Assembly: GCA_002110485.1 (NCBI GenBank) | Contig: MOWL01000073.1 | Span: 186,001-250,000 of the forward strand | Direction: 5' to 3' | DNA: 64,000 nucleotides | From: Emergomyces orientalis | Lineage: Eukaryota > Ascomycota > Eurotiomycetes > Onygenales > Ajellomycetaceae | Shown: positions 57,112 through 64,000 of the stretch, one piece after another | How the letters are laid out: the number at the start of each line of letters is the position of its first letter | Numbering within the stretch: position 1 is the stretch's first letter | The notes under the pieces: model-generated | What the model saw: only the letters and a program-made list of their open reading frames with translations | Told to the model about the DNA's origin: nothing | Databases searched by the model: none | Position numbers and translations under genes: made by a program

Positions 57112-58502
57112 AGGACAGCCTAGTTGTTAACTACCGAGCTTTCCGGTAGCAAGCGTTCACCGTTAAGTAGGTAAGGTTGGGCCTATTAAGGTGCCTTATC
57201 GTGCTTGATGACTAGAGGAAAGGGTAGGTGCCACTATCTAGGCTTACTTAGGTGAATAGGTAAGGATAGCTCCAGCGAGTGATTGTATAGTTCCAATGTG
57301 CTGTAGGAAGTAATACGGTTGAGGTATGAGTGGGTATCCTTAAGGGAACCAAAGCTATGGTTATATGGAAGTAGGATAGATGGAAGGTAGAGTGGTATAA
57401 GAGAATCTGAAATGAAGATTGATTGTGATCAAGAAAATAAGCTTCTCTGATTCTAAGAGTAATGAGCGTGTTTATATACATGATGAAATCTTCTGGTAGA
57501 TGTGATAGTTCTGGTATATCCAATCCTACCGATTATACCAATCTACTGGTAGCTCTAGTAGCTTTGGTATATCATGGGCTACCGGTTATATCAATCTATC
57601 AGTCACGTGATAGGTTTCTTCGGAGCTTCGTTCTGCCGAGCCGTAGCCTATTCTGTCAGCGTCCTTAATACCCAATGGTTCCTGGTGCTCCTGCGGGGTG
57701 TTCCGTAACACTAGTCATTCTACAATACAATGTGCATAAGTCAGACAGAGTGATGGGGCCTCTCTTGACAAAGCCTGAAATGGCATTAAACTATGATGTG
57801 ATCACAATACAGAAGCTCTGAATACAAAAGCAACTCAGAACAGACACACACTGTTCAGCTAACTGTGAATTTTGGCAAGCAGGTATGAAACAGAAGAGCA
57901 TCAAGATGTGATTTCTAATTAATAAGAAAATAGCAGTCAAGACCTGGAAGATGAACATGATATTCACTCATATACTGATACTCACTTTGGCAACGGAGAG
58001 TGGGCCGATCAACATCATAAACATGTATGCGTCGCCGCCAGGAAGCTACACAATCATGCCACCAGACTCACCCATTCATCAACTTCAAGCGGTGGTTGAA
58101 GATGCAGAGAGGACGCTAGAAGCACAAATGAATCAGAAAAGTGTGCAACAAGCAGTAACTGAGAGTGCAGAAAAGATGTCAGAAGCACAAAGAAATCAGA
58201 AAAACATGCAACAAGCAGAGATTATAGTAATTAAAGACTTCAACATGCATCACACTCTTTGAGAGAGTAAAAGGTTAGAGAGAACTTTGTCATGATCTGA
58301 GAACTCAATGTGCAAATCAGTGTCTTGAATCTACATCTAGCAACCTCAGAAGGCATGATAATCTGACAAGATAGAGAAAGTCAGAGCATCACAGTAAATC
58401 TAATCTTCTTATCTGCTAGGCTACACAGTCTAATAATCAGCTGCAAGATAGAATCTGGAGCAAACATGACATCTGATCACATGTCAATAGCAACCACCTT
58501 TG
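57108..58502 (+). pseudogene. LINE-E ORF2 endonuclease fragment, split by a solo LTR
   Basis: After removal of the 586-bp LTR the sequence runs on as in LINE-A (about 7531-8266): LQYNVHKSDRV after the LTR, NMYASPPGSYTIM near 58020, and a damaged KDFNMHH in place of GDFN-HH near 58240. It stops at the tandem LTRs before any reverse transcriptase. Confidence 0.75.
57125..57710 (-). mobile_element. Solo LTR, 586 bp, minus orientation, inside LINE-E
   Basis: Reverse copy of 30437-31022 with perfect TSD CTAGT at 57120-57124 and 57711-57715. The target CTAGT corresponds to CTAGT in LINE-A at about 7545-7549, confirming a simple insertion. Confidence 0.93.
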
Positions 58503-58606
58503 TCATAGAGTGCATAAAGCCTATCACATAGAACTACCTAGCTAGCTAAGATAAATATGTGTGTGTGTGGGGCATGTGACCCGGGTAGCCCTAGTATCAC
58601 CTAACA
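58503..58606 (-). mobile_element. Solo LTR of the Copia-1 family (first of two)
   Basis: 104 bp in Copia-1 orientation. The flanking pentamers (CTTTG left, ACTAG right) do not match, and LINE-E ends exactly here, so a deletion or recombination followed insertion. Confidence 0.85.
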
Positions 58607-58615
58607 ACTAGAGCT

Positions 58616-58717
58616 TCATAGAGTGCATCAAGCCTGTCATATAGAACTACCTAGCTAGCTAAAATATATATATGTGTGTGGGGCATGTGACTAGGGTAGC
58701 CCTAGTATTACCTAACA
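58616..58717 (-). mobile_element. Solo LTR of the Copia-1 family (second of two)
   Basis: 102 bp, diverged from the first at several positions, with perfect TSD GAGCT at 58611-58615 and 58718-58722. It is therefore an independent insertion 9 bp away from the first. Confidence 0.88.
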
Positions 58718-58722
58718 GAGCT

Positions 58723-60022
58723 ACCCCGTTTCCAAAAATCAACGCTTTCCCCCGAACCAGCCCAATTCTTCGAATTAGAAGACGAAAAGACATCCATTTG
58801 AAAGCTCTTGTTTGAGAAAGCAATTTATTCACTTTTTATTAAAATTGAGCGCGAGTTGGTGAAGCTATTGAGGAAAACGTGTTTGCAACCCCTAAGGGGA
58901 AAGAAAATCACACTTCATCACATAACATCATCAGTTTCGGCCCAATTTACATAGAATTTTGATAGAAGCTAGAACAAACCAGATATTACAACTGTCTCAA
59001 TTTTGAATTCATTCCGACCATCTCTTTCTGAACAATTCATTGTCAAAACCTGTGTGAAAACTCTGATTGATTTTCATGTTCCTTTGCACCAGTGCCAAGT
59101 CTTTTCCCTGTACCGCCCTACCTCGCCCGGCAGAAAAGTGACAAAAAAATACCTCAGCACAGATCACACGTGACCTACCCTTCAATCAGAAATTCCCCGG
59201 AACCTACCCTCTCTACAAAACGGAACGAGAAAAAGTGGAAATATCAGTGTTTAAAAAAATAGCTTGGTCCCTGCAAGTAATATATATACATACTTGTATA
59301 TATATATATTATTATATAAGAAAATAGTACAGATTTAGTCTGTTGATTCTTCATTTGCATACTCATCTGTGTGACTTAATAAATTACATTTATTAAGAGC
59401 TATCTAGTAAAATATATGAGATTAATTTGAATAGAAAAGGAAATCTATTCAGTATTAATTCATATTGATATTTCAGGAATACAATCTTGATTTGAGGTGG
59501 GGCCTATTTCAAGCAGAAATTTTGAGAAGCTTTTTAAATTGAAAAAGATAAAATTTGCAAGAGTTAGAGTGTTTTTCTTGATTTAGCTCTGAGTAAATAA
59601 ATCAAGAAAATTCTACACAAATTCATATTTCTTTACTTCAGTGACTGATTCAGTTTTTGAAAATAATCTCAATTTTGAGCTGCATACTTGATATGTGGGG
59701 AGAAGTTTAGAATATTGAATATTTCTGAATAGTTTTTATCAATTTCTCTGCAAAAAATTGATTTATTTTGTCAGTTTTTCTTTCAAAAACTGTCATTTCA
59801 ATTGAATAATTTATTATTCATTGAAATCAATTCTTTTCTCTTCATTTTGTAGCACAAGAAAGAAGTCTGTGAAGATTTAATTGATTTATCTTTAAAAATC
59901 AATATTAGTTTATTAGATTCTCTTGAAAAATCTAATCTAGATACTATTTCTAGTAGAAAAAATAGCAAAAATCTGAGAATACTATTTAATTTGACTAATT
60001 ATCTAATATACTCAAAGAAATC
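58723..60022 (+). other. 5' region of LINE-F, AT-rich
   Basis: 1.3 kb without a gene. Moderate GC to about 59250, then very AT-rich with a TATATA run (59278-59318). The LINE-F 5' end could not be fixed; its leader probably lies in the AT-rich part. Confidence 0.4.
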
Positions 60023-61585
60023 ATGAATAACTCACCTCAATCTGTGAACATGATGACTCCATGCAAAAATAGAAATAATTTCATAGAAACTGTTTCTGAA
60101 ATTGAGATTTTGAAGAAAAGAAAAAAAGAAGAAATAGACAGACACAAAGTAGATGAAGTGAAAAATCTACAAAAAATAGCTGATGAGCTATATAAACAGT
60201 GCATGTATGAAGAAAATGAAGAAATTCTTCTTATTCTGCATTCACAAGCAAGACAACTGAATGAAATTATTAAGTTTAAACTTAATATTTCTTCAAATCT
60301 GAAGATAGTTTTGAAAAAAACTGAAAAATCTGTATCTCAAAAAATCTCTTCTGAATCTCTTTCAAAAGAAAACACTGAAAATGAGACAAAAACCTATGCT
60401 CAAGCTCTCAATAGCTCACAAAATATTGAAAAAGAAAAACAGCTGAAAAAAGCAGAAAAAATTTTCTCATTAGTTGAGAAAAAAGAACAAAGAAAAGCTC
60501 AAAAAGAGATTAAATTTCTTGAATCAAAAAAACAGAGACTGATTTTAAAAGTTAGTGATAGAGCTATCTTTGAAAAATCTATTCTAAATGATTCTAAGTT
60601 CATTTTTGAACTTAGAAACAAAATCAATCAAAACTTTCATTTTGAAACTCAAAATGAAGAATTCAAGCCAGTTATCTCATCAATTGAAACCTCTTTTCTG
60701 GGAAATTCAATTGTAATTACTGCTATGCCAGATTTCAGCTCTGAATATCTAATTCAAAATGAAAACTGCTGGAAAGAGATAGTTCAAAAAGCTCTCTCTA
60801 TTGAAGTTTCATGTGAAAAAGATGAGAAATGGGGAAAATTTGTATTACATGATATTCCAGTTGAAATCTTTGATCATGAAGAAGGCATGATAAATTTGAA
60901 AGAAGAAATTGAAATATATAATTCAATTTCTTTGAAAAAAACCCCAATTTGGCTCAATTCTTATGAGCAAAGACAAAGAAATCAAAATGCTTCAGTTTTA
61001 ATTACTACAAATACAATAGAACAGTCAAAACGACAGTATATTGTAATTGCAGGATTGAAAATGAAAGTATTTGAATTCAAAGATTCAAGAGAGAATATTA
61101 AATCTCAAATTCAATGCTCAAACTGTCAGAAACATGGACACTTTGCAAATACTTGTAAAAGAAATTCTAAATGTCAGTTTTGTGCTTTAGATCACAAAAC
61201 AAATGAACATTCTTGCAACACATGTAGAAAAATAGGTGAAATCTGCAATCACACTGAAATCAAATACAGTAATTGCTATGAAAAGCACACATCTATTTCA
61301 AAAGATTGTATTTTCATTTTCAAGAAAAAGTCTTTCAATAAAGATGTGAAATGGAGAAAAGAAACTCAAAATACAGAGAAAATAGATAAAACTACAAAAA
61401 GAAGAAATTCTCAAATGTCTATTTCTTCTGAGTCAAATTCTTTTTCAAAAAATAGACAGATCTTAAACCCTGTTACACCTATAAAAATGAGAAAAGATAA
61501 AGAAAATCTCATTTCTATGAAAGCAGTAGAAGTTCCAGCTCTGAATACAGATAATAGATATAATCTATTACCTGATTCAGAATAA
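60023..61585 (+). CDS. LINE-F ORF1 (gag-like zinc-knuckle protein), intact
   Basis: 520 aa from MNNSPQSVNMMTPC, uninterrupted. The N-terminal half is a Lys/Glu-rich coiled-coil-like region (about residues 20-190). The C-terminal zinc region begins CSNCQKHGHFANTC (about residue 367), then CQFCALDHKTNEHSC and CRKIGEIC. It is the RNA-binding ORF1 protein of a non-LTR retrotransposon. Codons are strongly A/T-ending (AAA, AAT, GAA), far more than in the host genes, yet no stop interrupts it. It is separated from ORF2 by a short gap (first ATG of ORF2 at 61619) rather than by the ATGA overlap of the other LINEs. Confidence 0.85.
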   Translation: MNNSPQSVNMMTPCKNRNNFIETVSEIEILKKRKKEEIDRHKVDEVKNLQKIADELYKQCMYEENEEILLILHSQARQLNEIIKFKLNISSNLKIVLKKTEKSVSQKISSESLSKENTENETKTYAQALNSSQNIEKEKQLKKAEKIFSLVEKKEQRKAQKEIKFLESKKQRLILKVSDRAIFEKSILNDSKFIFELRNKINQNFHFETQNEEFKPVISSIETSFLGNSIVITAMPDFSSEYLIQNENCWKEIVQKALSIEVSCEKDEKWGKFVLHDIPVEIFDHEEGMINLKEEIEIYNSISLKKTPIWLNSYEQRQRNQNASVLITTNTIEQSKRQYIVIAGLKMKVFEFKDSRENIKSQIQCSNCQKHGHFANTCKRNSKCQFCALDHKTNEHSCNTCRKIGEICNHTEIKYSNCYEKHTSISKDCIFIFKKKSFNKDVKWRKETQNTEKIDKTTKRRNSQMSISSESNSFSKNRQILNPVTPIKMRKDKENLISMKAVEVPALNTDNRYNLLPDSE

Positions 61586-61618
61586 AAGAAACACAGCTTC
61601 AATTTATTCCTTTTGTAC

Positions 61619-63710
61619 ATGTTTACTACACAAAACAATAATAAAAAGAAGAAAAAAACTATCAAAAATGCTTCAAAAATAACTTTTATTCAAAACAATG
61701 TTGATAGAAATAAAGATGCTATCTATTCATGCTTACAGATAGGCTTTGAAGAGCAAACTGACTTCATTCTATTACAAGAGCCAAATTTTGATATAGAACA
61801 ACAATTTATAATTTCTCATTCAAGCTATCACTGCTTTTTACCAGAGAAATCAGATGTAAAAGCAAGAGTTGTGATATATGCAAGAAAAAGATCAAAATTT
61901 CAATTCAATATAAAAAGTAATTATATATCTAATTCTGATATTCTAGTTGGAGATATTATAGATACAAGAAATCAATTTGACAGTATTCAATTGATAAATA
62001 TTTATAATGAAAAATCACTGAAGGTAAATGATAATTCATGGACAGTTGACAGAGAACTGCTGAATTTAAGTCCAGAAAAAAATGCTATTATATGTGGTGA
62101 TTTCAATGCACATCATATATGGTGGAATTCTGAACGTGATTATTCAATAAGATCAGAGAAAATAGTAGAGTGGGCTCTACAACATGAACTAGATATTATA
62201 AATGAAATTGATAGACAGACCTTCTTTAGAAACAACTTAATGAAGAAATCAATCATAGACTTAACCTTTCTATCAAAAAATTTGATTGAAAACAAGGTCT
62301 ATAATTGGTTTATTAATTCAGAAGAAACATCAGGATCTGCTCATGAAGTTATTCAATTTAATATTGAAATTGATGAAAAGGAAACATGTGAGAATCCTCT
62401 ACTATCAAATCAATATAATTTTGAAAAAGCTGAATGGTCTGAAATCAATAAGAGAATTGAAGATTTAAAATTTGAAAAAAAAGAAGAATTATCAAATTGG
62501 AATGAAAAGACAATAATAACAGATATAATACTAGAAAGTAGAACTAATATAATAACTGAAATTATATTAGAAAGCATTAAAAACTTTATACCAAAGAAAA
62601 AGCTCTCAGAATTCTCAAAACCTTGGTGGTCAGAAGAAATAACAGAAAAAAGAAAAAATCTAGCAAAAATAAAAAAAGAATGGAAAGAGAATATCATATC
62701 TTATGAAGAATATAAAAGAATAAGAAATGAATATTTCACATTAATTAAAAAAACTAAAACTAGCTGCTGGAATAAATTTCTTGTGAATGCACAGGGAAAA
62801 GAAATATTTAAAGCTTTTAAATATACAAAGTCTAAATCTGTTGCAAAGCTTCCATCTCTAAAATATAAAATAGAAAATGAGGAATATATTGCTCATTCTT
62901 TTGAACAAAAATGTCAGGCTTTTATGAAAATTCTATTTCAAAAACCACCTCAATCTGAACAATATAGTTCAATATGTGAATATATTGAAGATTCAAGATG
63001 GGCTTGGCCAGATCTATCTAGAAATGAACTTGAAACTGCTGTTTTTACAAGTTCTACAAAAACAGCTGCAGGACCTGATACTATAAATCATTTAATCATT
63101 CAAAAAGTCTTTCATTCTCTGAAAAATGAATTATTTGAATTATTCTCTCAACTAATGAAGAATGGGTATCACCCTGAATGCTGGAGACAAGCAACTGGTA
63201 TAGTTCTTGCAAAACCAAATAGAAAAGCTACTATGCCAAAGTCTTATAGAATTATATCACTTTTGAATTGCTTGGGAAAAATTCTTGAAAAAATAATAGC
63301 AACAAGATTATCATATCTAGGCTCAATCACTGATTTATTATATAATGATCAAATGGGTGGCAGAAAACAGAATTCTGCAATAGATACAGTTTTATCAATA
63401 ATTCATGATATTCAAATGGCAAAAAATGAAGGCTTAGTTACAACAGCTGCTTTTATTGATATAAAAGGTGCTTTTGATCATGTTTCAAAGAATAAGCTAA
63501 TAATTATTCTTCAAGAGATGAAACTACCAAAAGCATTAATAAAGTGAGTTATATGTTTTATGTCAAAAAGATATATTCAACTACTTTTTGACTCATTAAA
63601 GCAAGATATTACTGAAATTGAAATAGAAGTTTCTCAGAGGTCTCCAGTCTCACCAATTCTATTTGCTATATATACAAAAAATCTATTCAAAGATAGAGAA
63701 ATGGAGATAG
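61619..63710 (+). pseudogene. LINE-F ORF2 (endonuclease/reverse transcriptase), one TGA, 3' cut by LTR
   Basis: Open from ATG 61619 to TGA 63545-63547, then continues in frame to the LTR at 63711. Endonuclease: TFIQNNVDRNKD, LLQEPNF (about 61773), ICGDFNAHHIWW (about 62095) and GSAHEV where SDH is usual. Reverse transcriptase: KTAAGPDTINHL, RIISLLNCLGKILE, FIDIKGAFDHVS (motif A, about 63453) and EVSQRSPVSPILF (motif B; the Gly usual before SP reads Arg). The YxDD motif would lie beyond the LTR and outside the window. The single TGA stands where a Trp is plausible. Confidence 0.85.
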
Positions 63711-64000
63711 TGAAGTGGAATAAGGGGTTGTGCGCTTTTGGCGGCACGTGGGCAGGAGCAGCGGGATCGTAAGGAGGTTGGTAAGTTCGCCGTGTATACA
63801 ATATTCTATTCAACGAGCTATCCAAATAGCAATACAAAAGAACACGTAGGAGATTCAAATATAGAAGAAGAACAAGCAATCAATCACATATCAAATCACA
63901 CAATCAAAAAGGAGCAATCTCACTGCTCTGCGTACAATCAATCTTCGCCGAATCCACACGTGTGTCAAAGGATAATGGGAATATGAGGCAGCCATGCCAA
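63711..64000 (+). mobile_element. LTR of the 348-bp family, cut by the window end
   Basis: Starts TGAAGTGG after ATAG (63707-63710) and is almost identical to 11188-11478. Whether it is a solo LTR or the 5' LTR of a full element cannot be told from this window. Confidence 0.88.

Larger units (their letters stand above)
55626..58502 (+). mobile_element. LINE-E: 3'-truncated copy of the LINE-A family
   Basis: Matches LINE-A from about 6058 to about 8266 (5' UTR, ORF1 and the endonuclease part of ORF2). It is interrupted at 57125-57710 by a 586-bp solo LTR and stops abruptly at the first of two tandem solo LTRs. The 3' half with the reverse transcriptase is missing from the window. Confidence 0.85.

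Overview
The window is filamentous-fungal nuclear DNA, probably an ascomycete. Evidence: short GT-AG introns (about 40-200 bp), a Zn2Cys6 transcription factor, a fungal squalene synthase, and Copia LTR elements alongside Tad/I-like LINEs whose Trp codons have decayed to TGA in a RIP-like way. A Eurotiomycete (perhaps Onygenales) would fit, but the sequence alone does not prove the taxon.

Layout. 1-584: no gene seen. 590-5603: Copia-1, minus strand, GATTT target-site duplication (TSD). 6045-11594: decayed LINE-A, carrying a 348-bp solo LTR. 11784-23392: a three-layer nest. A short non-autonomous Copia relative (TRIM-like) has its 3' LTR split by Copia-2 (plus strand, TSD GGTGC), and the 5' LTR of Copia-2 is split by LINE-B (14-bp TSD). 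23589-24586: a 16-bp minisatellite split by a second TRIM-like element. 24609-28127: a region coding a ~16-residue repeat, then minus-strand remains of a CACTA/Plavaka-like (Tnp2-type) transposase. 28565-30130: a Tc1/mariner-like transposase broken by two opposite-facing solo LTRs and a fragment of a third. 30437-31022: a 586-bp solo LTR inside unidentified decayed sequence. 31617-36337: LINE-C.

36.4-50.0 kb is the host gene island. It holds a possible small secreted peptide (+), an acyl-CoA synthetase (+), an enoyl-CoA hydratase/isomerase-like gene (-), a Zn2Cys6 regulator (-), squalene synthase ERG9 (-) and a DnaJ/DnaJ-X co-chaperone (+). ERG9 and the DnaJ gene diverge from a 1-kb intergenic region that contains a solo LTR. 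The acyl-CoA synthetase, hydratase and regulator are neighbours and may form a small acyl-CoA metabolism group; ERG9 belongs to sterol synthesis.

50019-55567 is LINE-D. 55626-58502 is truncated LINE-E with a second 586-bp solo LTR. 58503-58717 holds two tandem Copia-1-type solo LTRs. 60023-63710 is an AT-rich LINE-F with largely open ORFs, cut by another 348-bp-type LTR that runs off the window.

All exon boundaries were deduced by eye from splice signals, phase and family homology recalled from general knowledge. No database search was run.
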